Notes: generated from the sequence alone by a model not told the origin. Counted from the first letter of the stretch, positions 8,883-17,659 are shown. The stretch: 49,910 nucleotides of DNA from Candidatus Zixiibacteriota bacterium (GCA_030615745.1 JAUWYR010000017.1:1-49910); one strand, 5' to 3'. A program made the numbers and translations.

Positions 8883-9503
8883 TCATTCACCTCCCATATA
8901 GGTTCTTTCCAATCCCACTAAAACCTTAAGTCCAGTTGAAATTGCTCCTAATGCTGCACCTATCATAATTGCACGCTTGGCTGCGAGCTGAGGAACATTC
9001 ATTATCCACTCGATAAAATCAGGGAAGGGTCTCCACAAGAACTCTCCCACAGGCACCCTTCCAATCATAACTAAAACAGCGGTAACACCTAACAAGGCCG
9101 CTTCCCAGGTTCTTATCCTGAACGCTCGAAAAGCTGCGGATGCGATATAAAATGCTAAAAGAGAAAACATAGTAGCCTGCATAGGATACATAGCATTCAT
9201 AAAAATCCAGTTGAAAGTTGTCCCCTCCTTTATTCCAAAGCCAATTCCTAAGATTATCATTAAAACCAGACCAGATAAAAGGAGAATTTTATATCCCCAA
9301 TCTCTCTCTTTTCTTTTTATCACCTGAGAGTTAACCCTGACAATATTTCCTACCCCCAGAACATAGGCAAATGCGATAACGATTATTGCCCATTGATTCA
9401 CCCTATGAGCTATCTGTGTCCAATGTGGCTCTGGAATGAAAAAGTCGGAGATGAAGAAAAAACCGGCTAAAAAACATATTACTATGGGAACTTCTCTACG
9501 CAT
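8883..9503 (-). CDS. cassette copy 1, gene B: polytopic membrane protein
   Basis: 206 residues with about six membrane helices. It starts MRREVPIVI, as all three B copies start with MRR and a short hydrophobic stretch, and ends LERTYMGGE. The central YPMQATMFSLLAFYIASAAFRAFR is almost invariant among the copies. No known transporter or enzyme motif is visible. The stop region carries GGAGGTGA, which would serve gene C1. Function unknown; constant company with A, C and D suggests one membrane complex. Confidence 0.88.
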   Translation of the reverse strand: MRREVPIVICFLAGFFFISDFFIPEPHWTQIAHRVNQWAIIVIAFAYVLGVGNIVRVNSQVIKRKERDWGYKILLLSGLVLMIILGIGFGIKEGTTFNWIFMNAMYPMQATMFSLLAFYIASAAFRAFRIRTWEAALLGVTAVLVMIGRVPVGEFLWRPFPDFIEWIMNVPQLAAKRAIMIGAALGAISTGLKVLVGLERTYMGGE

Positions 9504-9548
9504 TTAGACTCAACTCCGCACTAAAAGTTAGCTTCTATATAAAAAAAT

Positions 9549-9685
9549 GGTAGCCGTCCCGCTAAAAGCGGGACGAAATTATCTATGTTGGTTCGGGAAT
9601 TGGAATTCCCGAACCAAGCCTTAATGCGGGAAATCCCCGGAACGGGTCTTGCCTGCCCGGCCAGGGACGACAATTCCCGCATTAA
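9549..9685. repeat. cluster of three palindromic repeats between A1 and B1
   Basis: Three units fill the 211-base gap between genes A1 and B1: a GGTAGCCG-headed palindrome (9549-9575, with CGTCCCGC/GCGGGACG arms); a palindrome at 9590-9615 (GGTTCGGGAATT/AATTCCCGAACC); and an outer inverted repeat TTAATGCGGGAA (9621-9632)/TTCCCGCATTAA (9674-9685) enclosing the GCCTGCCCGGCCAGG core (9651-9665). The matching gap in copy 3 is only 22 bases, so the repeats are additions. Confidence 0.85.
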
Positions 9686-9714
9686 CCAAAATTTAACTTC
9701 TTTTTTAAAAATTA

Positions 9715-10515
9715 TTACCGCACAAAAAACCAAGATGAAAACTTAGTAATACCAAAAGTCTCAAGCAAAGCTCCTAAGATTAAGATAATTATTATCAAAA
9801 ACTTAGCTAAATCAGAGCCTTTTAAACTCCCCAAAAGCTTTGGCTCTTTTGAAAGATAAGCTGAGGTTGCAAAAAGCTCCTCACCAATAATAGTGTAATC
9901 GCAGGCAACCACAAAAAATGGGAGCTGATGAATATTAGCGGTTCCTGCAACCTGAATTGCACCGGTTGAAAAACCGGTCTCAGCCATAATTAAAGACTCT
10001 GCGAAAAATGAGCCGAACATAAGATTAGCTGCAGGACGCTCCCTTAACATAATTCCATTCACACCCGCAGTGTAGGCGAACTGCTCATCCGAGATATATC
10101 TTATATTATTTTTATCATAGGCATCCGGTTTTCCAGCCTTTATATATCCTTGTTTAACAGCCTCCTCTGCAACTGGAACAACAAATGGTCTGCAGATCGG
10201 AACTAAGAGTGGGACATCGTATCTCGCAACCATCTCAGTAACATTACCTAAGATGATCATAGATGCAACGGTCTGCAGATTATCCATATCCTCTATCCCT
10301 GAGATATATAAAATTGGTTTGCCCATCTCAGTTGCCCTTCCAACCGCCTCCTCAATAGCATCTAAACCAGAAATCCTGCGAACAAAAAGTGATTTACCTT
10401 TTTTAGCCTGATTTATAAAATAGAAGACAAAGGCAAAGAAAAGCCCAAGTATAACCAAGACGTTGATTCGATTAAAATCAAACCAAGAGGAGAGATAGAA
10501 AAAGATAGGGGACAT
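9715..10515 (-). CDS. cassette copy 1, gene A: DUF6754-like membrane protein without Fn3 domain
   Basis: 266 residues: one N-terminal helix (about 17-37), a cytosolic domain after NQAKKGKSLFVRR, and a C-terminal helix. Conserved landmarks: VGRATEMGKPILY, DMDNLQT, ERPAANLMFGSFFAESLI, AETGFSTGAIQVAGT, DYTIIGEELFA, LGSLKGSD. From memory this domain is DUF6754. The copies at 12945 and 16425 have about 135 further residues at the N-terminus (signal peptide plus Fn3) that are absent here; only 91 bases separate its start from the upstream gene. Function unknown. Confidence 0.88.
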   Translation of the reverse strand: MSPIFFYLSSWFDFNRINVLVILGLFFAFVFYFINQAKKGKSLFVRRISGLDAIEEAVGRATEMGKPILYISGIEDMDNLQTVASMIILGNVTEMVARYDVPLLVPICRPFVVPVAEEAVKQGYIKAGKPDAYDKNNIRYISDEQFAYTAGVNGIMLRERPAANLMFGSFFAESLIMAETGFSTGAIQVAGTANIHQLPFFVVACDYTIIGEELFATSAYLSKEPKLLGSLKGSDLAKFLIIIILILGALLETFGITKFSSWFFVR

Positions 10516-10606
10516 TAATTTAGCTAAACCTTATCCCACTTTGGATTTTTTTTAAAACCACCCCTTATTAAAAGAGATACCTGAACAATTCTACAAAGTA
10601 ATCTCC

Positions 10607-11245
10607 TCAAAAGCCCCACAGGGCTTTAGTCACCATGAGATACCAATTGTGAATCTCCGTGATTCTATCTGCCAGAAGGGAGATTCTTCCCATCACGGTT
10701 AATCCAAACCCCGCGCCGAATCCGATCATGAGAATCCAGATTCCCAGTCTGGCCGCTCCTCCCACCACCCCTTTATGCCCCATGGAGAAGAAGAAATAGA
10801 TCAAGCCACAAAGAACTCCCAGCATAATCAAAAGGTTCCAGACCCCTTGAATGTTGGTGAAGTGTACGGGTAGCATGGTGGCGTGCAGTTGTTTTATAAC
10901 CCGTTGTTGCATCTCCAGCGGTATGGCCACTCCCACCGCAATCCCCATGTAAAAGGCGATGGCGAAGCGGGAGATCCAGGACCACTTTTTGGAAAAGCGG
11001 GCCCAGGTCATCATTCCCAGAATCGTAGGCAAAAGATACCACCACTCGCCTTTTTGAGTGACTGGCTCCCAAACCTTGGGAATGAAGCCGTTGAAGTAAA
11101 GGATGATAGCAAAATAACCCGCTGAAACCCCTACTACCAGATGCTCGGCAAATTTGTAAAAAGGGTTGTCTTTATAAAGGAAGGAAAATATGCATAAAGT
11201 CAAGAAAAGAGCAACCGTATTCCAGATTATAGTCCCCAGGTCCAT
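10607..11245 (-). CDS. cassette copy 2, gene D: polytopic membrane protein
   Basis: 212 residues, about six membrane helices. Signature segments shared with the other D copies: SFLYKDNPFYKFAEHLVVGVSAGY near the start, YFFFSMGHKG, then GGAARLGIWILMIGFGAGFGLTVMGRISLL near the end. The codons for the last residues form an inverted repeat (AAAGCCC/GGGCTTT, about 10609-10626). The gene looks G+C-richer than copies 1 and 3 (36 G/C in the 60 bases at 10921-10980, hand count). No catalytic motif is recognised. Confidence 0.9.
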   Translation of the reverse strand: MDLGTIIWNTVALFLTLCIFSFLYKDNPFYKFAEHLVVGVSAGYFAIILYFNGFIPKVWEPVTQKGEWWYLLPTILGMMTWARFSKKWSWISRFAIAFYMGIAVGVAIPLEMQQRVIKQLHATMLPVHFTNIQGVWNLLIMLGVLCGLIYFFFSMGHKGVVGGAARLGIWILMIGFGAGFGLTVMGRISLLADRITEIHNWYLMVTKALWGF

Positions 11246-11257
11246 TCTCCATCCTCC

Positions 11258-12082
11258 TTACTTAATTTTCTTTTTTCTGGACATAAAGTAGCCAATGTTG
11301 CCTGCCACAATGAACAGGATAATCACGATGTGAGCGGTGGTCTGGATGCTCATCATCTTTATGGCTCGATCACCCTGTTTAGACAAAACCTCATACTCAG
11401 AAGCTCCCTTAAGTCCTCCCATCAAACCGAATATCTGTCCAGACGCCAGATAGGGATAGTAATTGGCGGTCATCACTCCGGTGACGCCCACGGCTAATTT
11501 AACATTGTAACGTCCGTTACCGTAGATAATCCAGTAGTCAGTGATGTTACCGGACGAGATATCGATCACCACCTTCACATCATCATAATTTTGAACACCT
11601 CGCATCATGGGTAGGGAATCCAAAGGCACTCCGTAGTAGTCTGTGGGAAATGGAATCCTAAAGTTCTGACCCATGCCCAGAATGACTATTGAAAAATAGG
11701 GCTTGTAACCCAGATAGCAGTAATCTATTCCGCTTTTCTTGCCAAATTCTTTGCTGAGTTCGCTTATCAATTGCTCCGCCATTCCCGGTCCGTTCTGGGA
11801 AAGCGCGGAGATGATAAGTTTGACATCTTTGGCAAAACACTGACGCATGATGGCTTTTGCCATGGGATGCACCTCGGCCATGGCTTGGGGATCATAATCT
11901 ATCGCCAGAAACAGAATATCCCCCGGCTCTAAGCTCTCGACACAATCGTAGATAGCTTTCACCTCCTGGGTGACATATACGGGAACCCGGAAGGGATTCA
12001 AGACCGGGATGATCACCGCTATTCCCACCACCAGGTAAACCCATCTCCGATCCAGATTCATCAATCTCTCATAGAAATTCAT
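11258..12082 (-). CDS. cassette copy 2, gene C: membrane-anchored extracytoplasmic alpha/beta protein
   Basis: 274 residues with helices near 14-30 and 246-265, a positively charged end (RKKKIK) and a large extracytoplasmic middle. It keeps FPTDYYG and GQIFGLMGGLKGASEYE but has DYDPQAMAEVHPM where copies 1 and 3 have DYDPGSMPEL. The SD GGAGGT lies 7 bases before the ATG, showing the ancestral arrangement disturbed in copy 1. Function unknown. Confidence 0.9.
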   Translation of the reverse strand: MNFYERLMNLDRRWVYLVVGIAVIIPVLNPFRVPVYVTQEVKAIYDCVESLEPGDILFLAIDYDPQAMAEVHPMAKAIMRQCFAKDVKLIISALSQNGPGMAEQLISELSKEFGKKSGIDYCYLGYKPYFSIVILGMGQNFRIPFPTDYYGVPLDSLPMMRGVQNYDDVKVVIDISSGNITDYWIIYGNGRYNVKLAVGVTGVMTANYYPYLASGQIFGLMGGLKGASEYEVLSKQGDRAIKMMSIQTTAHIVIILFIVAGNIGYFMSRKKKIK

Positions 12083-12099
12083 AATCGTACCTCCAAAAG

Positions 12100-12717
12100 T
12101 TAATCATGACCCATATATGCTCTTTCGATCCCCAGGATGATCTTCAGGCAGGTAGCGACAATTCCCAATCCTATTCCGATTAAAATAGCCCGATTAGCCG
12201 CCATACTGGGAACCATTAAAATCCAGGTAGCTAACTTCTGATTTGAGCCAGAGATAGGTCCCAAGGGGATCAAACGGAGCATTATCACCATTGCGGTCAA
12301 AAGCAGAATAGTAGCCAGAACGGTTCTTGCCCGGAAAGCCCGGTAGGCGGCAGAGGCAATATAGAAAGCCAGAAGAGAAAACATGGTGGCTTGAATGGGG
12401 GTATAGATATACCAGAAGACCTGCATGAAAGGGGTTCCCTCTTCAATTCCCCATAGAGGGCCACCGATTAGCATAAAGAAAAGCCCACCCAAAGCTACCA
12501 CGCTATATCCCCAGCCTGGTGATCTTTTAACCACCTTATCCAGTTGAACCTTAAACAGGCTCCAGATGCCCAGAAGCATAGCAAAGATGCCGATGACGAT
12601 GATCCAATCCAGTCCATATTCGTAGAAGAACACTCCGGCATCGTGGGGGATGAAATACTGAATAGCCATGAACGCCCCTGAGACAAAAACGATAATAATG
12701 GGGAGCTGTCGGCGCAT
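12100..12717 (-). CDS. cassette copy 2, gene B: polytopic membrane protein
   Basis: 205 residues, about six membrane helices, starting MRRQLPIII and ending LGIERAYMGHD. The core YTPIQATMFSLLAFYIASAAYRAFRAR is nearly the same as in the B copies at 8883 and 15755. The 227-base gap upstream to gene A2 carries many imperfect copies of GCTCG/CGAGC (12739-12890) and no gene. Function unknown. Confidence 0.9.
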   Translation of the reverse strand: MRRQLPIIIVFVSGAFMAIQYFIPHDAGVFFYEYGLDWIIVIGIFAMLLGIWSLFKVQLDKVVKRSPGWGYSVVALGGLFFMLIGGPLWGIEEGTPFMQVFWYIYTPIQATMFSLLAFYIASAAYRAFRARTVLATILLLTAMVIMLRLIPLGPISGSNQKLATWILMVPSMAANRAILIGIGLGIVATCLKIILGIERAYMGHD

Positions 12718-12944
12718 GCTTTTCTCCTTTAATAAGGCTCGATGCTCGGATATGGTTGTCGAGGCTCGTAATGAAGCTCGTTATTTCGAAACTCGACACT
12801 TAAAAATTTCTTTATCCAATTAGGTAGTACAGCTTCTAACTTCGAGCCTCCAGCCTCGATACCAGCTTCGTCAACGTTAACCGAGCGTCGAAAACCAATT
12901 TTCATGAAATCCTCTTTGACACTTTATAGTATGTCTTATAAAGA

Positions 12945-14165
12945 TTATAGTTTCACCGCAAACAACTTTATGAAGAAATCCAGATGAAATGAAGCCGCCA
13001 ATCCTCCTAAGATCAGGCTGATCATTACCAGAGCCTTTCCCCAATCCTGGGCCTTAAGCGAGCCTAAGAGCAAAGGTTCCTTTCCCAGGTAGGCTGAGGC
13101 GGCGTAAAGTTCTTCTCCGATCAAGGTATAGTCTGTGGCAGCTACAAAGAAGGGGATCTGGGCAATCTCATCTGTGCCGGAGATCTGGATCGAGCCTGCC
13201 ACCGATCCGGTCTCTGCTAAAATCAAAGATTCCGCATAGAATTTCCCCAAATAGAAGTTGGTAGCAGGTCTTTCTCTGACCATAATTCCATTAACCGCTG
13301 CCACATAGGCAAACTGCATGGAGGTAACGTAGAATATGTTGTCCTCTTTATACATCTCCGGTCTTCCTGCATCCAGATAGGCCGCCTTCACCGTCTCCTG
13401 CGCCACGATCATCACTATGGGATCATTACAGGGCACCAGTATGGGGGTGCGGTATTCTGCTGTCATCTTCGATATTCGAGCTAATATCGTAAAGGAGGCG
13501 ATGGTGGCTACGTCGGCGGCAGTTCCCAAGCCCAGAATGTAAAGAATCGGCTTTCCCATTTCTGTGGCTCTCCCGATTGCTTCATCCACTGCCTCAATCC
13601 CGGCTAAAGGACGAATATAGAGCTCCTCTCCTTTTTTTGCCTTTCTGATAAACATTATAGTGAATACTGTAAAAATCACACAAGCAACCAAGATTACAGT
13701 CCTGCCTGTGTGAAACAGCTGACCATAGGCATAAGCGGGTGGGGAAACATCAGATAAAGATGACCCTTTCTCCGCATTTGCCCTCACCCGATAGTAAAAA
13801 TTCTTATGACTGGGGAAATAATCCTCAGACTTCTTCTCCTTAACCCCTCCATCCTCGTAAGTATTGACCCCCGCGGCTACCATTCTTCTAACCACAAATC
13901 CAGAATCGGGGTTATCTGATCTTAATATCTCGTATGAAATTACATTACTTTTTCCAGCTCCATCATCAGGTGAGAGCTCCCAGGTAATGGTTATGGAATG
14001 ACCGTTATCATTAGGAGTATCGAAGGCTTTCATATTCAAAGGAGGAGCAGGAGCTTGAACTGAAGTATTTGAGAAATCAGAGGCAGGGGAGTTAGCGAAA
14101 AATACAAAAAAAAATGATAAAAAGAATGAAAATAAAAAATAATGAAAACTTTTATTCATATTCAT
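12945..14165 (-). CDS. cassette copy 2, gene A: signal peptide, Fn3 domain and DUF6754-like domain
   Basis: 406 residues. Signal peptide (about 1-28), one fibronectin type III domain outside (about 45-145; KAFDTPNDNGHSITITWELS, ISYEILRS), a membrane helix (about 153-172), a cytosolic DUF6754-like domain beginning RKAKKGEELYIRPLAG, and a last hydrophobic segment. Landmarks VGRATEMGKPILY (here AIGRATEMGKPILY), ERPATNFYLGKFYAESLILAETG and DYTLIGEELYAASAYL are intact. It thus spans the membrane with sensing-like and cytosolic parts, though no signalling function is known. Confidence 0.9.
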   Translation of the reverse strand: MNMNKSFHYFLFSFFLSFFFVFFANSPASDFSNTSVQAPAPPLNMKAFDTPNDNGHSITITWELSPDDGAGKSNVISYEILRSDNPDSGFVVRRMVAAGVNTYEDGGVKEKKSEDYFPSHKNFYYRVRANAEKGSSLSDVSPPAYAYGQLFHTGRTVILVACVIFTVFTIMFIRKAKKGEELYIRPLAGIEAVDEAIGRATEMGKPILYILGLGTAADVATIASFTILARISKMTAEYRTPILVPCNDPIVMIVAQETVKAAYLDAGRPEMYKEDNIFYVTSMQFAYVAAVNGIMVRERPATNFYLGKFYAESLILAETGSVAGSIQISGTDEIAQIPFFVAATDYTLIGEELYAASAYLGKEPLLLGSLKAQDWGKALVMISLILGGLAASFHLDFFIKLFAVKL

Positions 14166-14192
14166 CTTTTCTCTTCCTCAAATCTCAAATCT

Positions 14193-14870
14193 CTATCCAA
14201 GCATCCCAAGCCAGGTTCCAAAGATATAATCCATCCTTCCGATCAAAAGGGACATACGGGACATAACAGTATAGCCAAATGATGCTCCAAAAGTTATCAT
14301 CAAAAACCAGATCCCCAATCGAGCAAGTCCTCCAAAAGTACCCTTGTGCTCTTTTGAGAAGAAGAAATAGGTAAGTCCACAGAATGTTCCTACTATGATG
14401 ATAAGGTTGCCTATAGTTGTATAAAAATCGCCATGAACATATAAAGGAAGTATAGTTCTTTGAATTTGACGCAAACCATTGCTAACCAGATAAGTTATGA
14501 AATAATAGCCTGAGGTTGTCCCAACCACGAAAGCCAGAGACCAACGCGATATCCAGCCGATCTTGGGGAAAAGTCTTAAAAGCATCAAAAATCCTAAAAT
14601 CCCACCAAAAATGTAACTCCAGTGCATATAGTCAGCCATTCCTGCAGAAAACCCCTGAGTTATGAAGGTGTTCAGACCTATTTCCACGTTGCGGATCATC
14701 TTGGCAACAAAAACGGTCCAGAACAAAGTCACAAACCAGTGTCCGGCTGAGACCCCGATAAATAAAGCCTCACAGAATTTATAATAAGGATTATCCCCAT
14801 AAAGAAAAGAGAAAATCCCGAGGGTCAAAAGTCCTCCGATCCAAATTCCTATATCTGGAGTAAGATGCAT
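14193..14870 (-). CDS. cassette copy 3, gene D: polytopic membrane protein
   Basis: 225 residues, the longest D copy, with an extra stretch around residues 60-80 (NTFITQGFSAGMADYMHWS). SFLYGDNPYYKFCEALFIGVSAGH, YFFFSKEHKG and GLARLGIWFLMITFGASFGYTVMSRMSLLIGRM are the shared motifs; the last is almost identical to the D1 pseudogene. It begins 14 bases after gene C3. About six membrane helices; function unknown. Confidence 0.9.
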   Translation of the reverse strand: MHLTPDIGIWIGGLLTLGIFSFLYGDNPYYKFCEALFIGVSAGHWFVTLFWTVFVAKMIRNVEIGLNTFITQGFSAGMADYMHWSYIFGGILGFLMLLRLFPKIGWISRWSLAFVVGTTSGYYFITYLVSNGLRQIQRTILPLYVHGDFYTTIGNLIIIVGTFCGLTYFFFSKEHKGTFGGLARLGIWFLMITFGASFGYTVMSRMSLLIGRMDYIFGTWLGMLG

Positions 14871-14884
14871 CTTTTTACCTCCGA

Positions 14885-15730
14885 CTAAGACTCTTTTCTC
14901 TTTTTCCGAGTAGCAAAGTATGCGATATTGCCAACTATAACAAAAAATATCACCACCGCATGGGATACCCCTTGACCGAACATATAGCGCACAGCTCTTG
15001 CCGGTCTTTTAGCCAAAATCTCATATTCAGCAGCACCTTTCATTCCGCCTAAGAGCCCGACAAGTTGACCAGTATTGATATAAGGATACATCAGAGGAGC
15101 CTGAACCGCTGTATTTCCTGCGCCGAGCTTGGCATGAAATCGATCCACCGCGAATTGAACCCACTCAGTGGTCCCGGGATAACCAGCAGAAAGGTTATAG
15201 ACAAAGTCAATATTGCTGAAGTTCTGAACCCCTTTCATTAAAGGTATTTCATCAATTGGAGTTCCGTAATAGTCTGCGGGAAAGGCGGCATGAATATCAG
15301 AGCCCAACCTCTGAATTACAACTTCACCTCCAGCAATGTAGCCTAAATTAACATAATCTATCCCATACTTTAGATTCTTCTCTTTGATATCCGGCTCATT
15401 TAAGATAATCTCCAATGCCCAGTTTGCCTGTAAAGGACCTTGAGGCCACAAGCCCATTATTACAAGTTTTAAATCTTTGGAAAAACAATGCCTTAAGACT
15501 GACTCAGCCATGGGCTGGAGCTCCGGCATAGAACCTGGGTCATAGTCAAAAGAGATCAAAACCTTAGAACCTGAAGGCAGTGCCTCAACTGTATCATACA
15601 CACCCCTGACCACTGGCGTGATATCAATATGCATGGTCACCTCAAAAAACAAAGGAAGCGCAATGGCTATGGCGATAAAGATAAAGATCACCCTCCGGTC
15701 GATCTTTAAAAGCTTCTCAAAAAATCCCAT
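14885..15730 (-). CDS. cassette copy 3, gene C: membrane-anchored extracytoplasmic alpha/beta protein
   Basis: 281 residues: MGFFEKLLKIDRR then a helix, about 210 extracytoplasmic residues, a C-terminal helix and RKKRKES. Motifs: FDYDPGSMPELQPM, FPADYYGTPIDEIPLMKGVQNF, LSAGYPGTTEW, GQLVGLLGGMKGAAEYE. The close match of these to copy 1 across a diverged background marks them as likely functional. No catalytic triad or metal site of a known family is evident. Confidence 0.9.
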   Translation of the reverse strand: MGFFEKLLKIDRRVIFIFIAIAIALPLFFEVTMHIDITPVVRGVYDTVEALPSGSKVLISFDYDPGSMPELQPMAESVLRHCFSKDLKLVIMGLWPQGPLQANWALEIILNEPDIKEKNLKYGIDYVNLGYIAGGEVVIQRLGSDIHAAFPADYYGTPIDEIPLMKGVQNFSNIDFVYNLSAGYPGTTEWVQFAVDRFHAKLGAGNTAVQAPLMYPYINTGQLVGLLGGMKGAAEYEILAKRPARAVRYMFGQGVSHAVVIFFVIVGNIAYFATRKKRKES

Positions 15731-15754
15731 TTTTTAATCTCTTTACTAAAAAGG

Positions 15755-16402
15755 TTATTCTCCGCCAAGAAAAGCTCTCTCAATTCCTAAAATGACTCTG
15801 AGAGAAGTTGATACAATTCCCAAAGCAATTCCTATCATAACCGCCCTCTGTCCAGCGGTCTGGGGGAAATCCATTATCCAGTCAGCAATGTTACCCATTC
15901 TCCAACCTTCTGGTAACCAGGTGGTCAAATAATAACCGATAGGAACTCTTCCCAACATCACAAAGAAAGCAGCCAAAAGCAATATAGTAGCTTCTAAGTT
16001 CCTCGCACGAAAGGCACGATAGGAAGCAGAGGCAATAAAAAAAGCTAAGATAGCGAACATAGCTGCCATCAAGGGATAATAGATCCGGTCATAAAGCCAA
16101 TAATATCTGGTTCCGAACTCGCCGAAATCTCTTCCCTCACGAATACCAATATAGACAAAAAGAAAAAATCCTAAAATAGTTACGATGCTAAAACCCCAGC
16201 CCGGTCTTTTCTTGTAAACTTTATCCACATTGATTTTCAATAAATTTAAAATCCCTAAATATATAGCAAACGCAGCAATCACCATGAACCAATCGGAGAA
16301 AAGATCTCTTACATCTGAAAAAGGAGCATGAGGAACAAAATAGGCGATGATAAGGGTAAAACCCACTATGGCTGTGATGGTTAAAGGGACCTCTCTTCGC
16401 AT
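15755..16402 (-). CDS. cassette copy 3, gene B: polytopic membrane protein
   Basis: 215 residues, about six helices, starting MRREVPLTI and ending LGIERAFLGGE. Central IYYPLMAAMFAILAFFIASASYRAFRARN corresponds to the invariant core of B1 and B2. It follows A3 by 22 bases and precedes C3 by 24 bases, the most compact layout of the three cassettes and probably closest to the ancestral one. Confidence 0.9.
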   Translation of the reverse strand: MRREVPLTITAIVGFTLIIAYFVPHAPFSDVRDLFSDWFMVIAAFAIYLGILNLLKINVDKVYKKRPGWGFSIVTILGFFLFVYIGIREGRDFGEFGTRYYWLYDRIYYPLMAAMFAILAFFIASASYRAFRARNLEATILLLAAFFVMLGRVPIGYYLTTWLPEGWRMGNIADWIMDFPQTAGQRAVMIGIALGIVSTSLRVILGIERAFLGGE

Positions 16403-16424
16403 TTACTTTACCTCATGAAGTTCT

Positions 16425-17636
16425 TTATCCTGCTGAAAACAAAGGACTTATATCATAAACTCCCAAACTCAAAAGAATAGCACCAATAACTATTGCTGCT
16501 AAAAATATAAATTTACCCACATCCTGACCTTTTAAGCTTCCTAAGAGCTTAGGGTCTTTTGAAAGATAAGCTGAGGCAGCGAAAAGCTCCTCGCCGATTA
16601 AAGTATAATCGCAGGCAGCAATAAAAAATGGTATCTGTGCAGGAGCTGCAGTTCCTGCGATCTGAATAGCCCCAACTGAATTTCCGGTCTCAGCTAAGAT
16701 TAAAGATTCTGCATAAAATTGACCCTGAAGGAATATCGCAGCAGGTTTCTCCCTGACAAAAAGACCATCCACAGCAGCGGCGTAACCGAACTGGTCATCG
16801 GTGAGGTAGTAAACCAGATCCTCGTTAAAAGCATCCGGTCTTCCTGCATCAGTATAAGCTCCCTTCATCACTTCTCTGCAGGTAACCATCACCATTGACC
16901 GAGAAACTGGAACCTCCAGTCTGGCTTCGTATTCAGCGGCAACTTTGGCTACTCTTCCTAAAATAGTTACCCCTGCTATGGTTTGCATATTGTCCATATC
17001 TGAGATTCCCGGGATATAAAATATTTTTCTTCCCATCTCCGTTGCTCTTCCCACTGCATCATCCACTGCTTCCAGTCCGGCGATCTTTCTTATGTAAAGC
17101 TTTTTTCCGGCTTTGGCTCGGTTAATAAAATATAAGATGGCAAAGGATAAAACTACTACGAAGACAAAAATATTTAATCTGCTTAAATTGAACCACTGTG
17201 CCTTGGACATAGCTGGCAGGCTGGGAAAGGATAGAGAATAGTTTATTCCGTCAGTTACATTGATTTTATAAAAATACTCTTTTCCATCCGTAACATTATT
17301 GTCAGTGAATTTTTGAGCGCCTGAGGCAGAAGACCCTATAAGCTCATACTCCCCATCAGCTTCAGTGGCTCTTAAGATCTCATATCCTTTGACATCATTT
17401 GCCCCGGTTCCGTCATCTTTTGATTTTTCCCAAGTTATGGTAATGCTTCTGCCCCTATCATTTGGAGTGTCAAAAGCACCCACATTGGTTGGTGAAGCCG
17501 GTGGGATAGTATCTTTTGGAACTATAAGCTCCTCTTGTGCTATTGCGATTGAAAAAAGCAAGATGAAGTTGAAAAGTAAAATCAAAACTATTAAGCTGAG
17601 CTTTTCCTTTAAGCTTTTACTTTTTGAGCTTTTCAT
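16425..17636 (-). CDS. cassette copy 3, gene A: signal peptide, Fn3 domain and DUF6754-like domain
   Basis: 403 residues. Signal peptide (about 12-33), Fn3 domain (about 45-140; FDTPNDRGRSITITWEKS, VKGYEILRA), a membrane helix (about 155-170), then NRAKAGKKLYIRKIAGLEAVDDAVGRATEMG and the rest of the DUF6754-like domain to DYTLIGEELFAASAYLSKDPKLLGSLKGQD and a final helix. It is the first gene of the twelve-gene run and probably the start of the main transcript. Confidence 0.9.
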   Translation of the reverse strand: MKSSKSKSLKEKLSLIVLILLFNFILLFSIAIAQEELIVPKDTIPPASPTNVGAFDTPNDRGRSITITWEKSKDDGTGANDVKGYEILRATEADGEYELIGSSASGAQKFTDNNVTDGKEYFYKINVTDGINYSLSFPSLPAMSKAQWFNLSRLNIFVFVVVLSFAILYFINRAKAGKKLYIRKIAGLEAVDDAVGRATEMGRKIFYIPGISDMDNMQTIAGVTILGRVAKVAAEYEARLEVPVSRSMVMVTCREVMKGAYTDAGRPDAFNEDLVYYLTDDQFGYAAAVDGLFVREKPAAIFLQGQFYAESLILAETGNSVGAIQIAGTAAPAQIPFFIAACDYTLIGEELFAASAYLSKDPKLLGSLKGQDVGKFIFLAAIVIGAILLSLGVYDISPLFSAG

Positions 17637-17659
17637 AATATTTTTTCAAAAATAAAATG

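Noticed and set aside
10773-11072. A 99-codon frame on the minus strand inside gene D2
   Set aside because: It is an out-of-frame shadow of the G+C-richer D2 gene, rich in His, Gly and Arg, without protein-like features.
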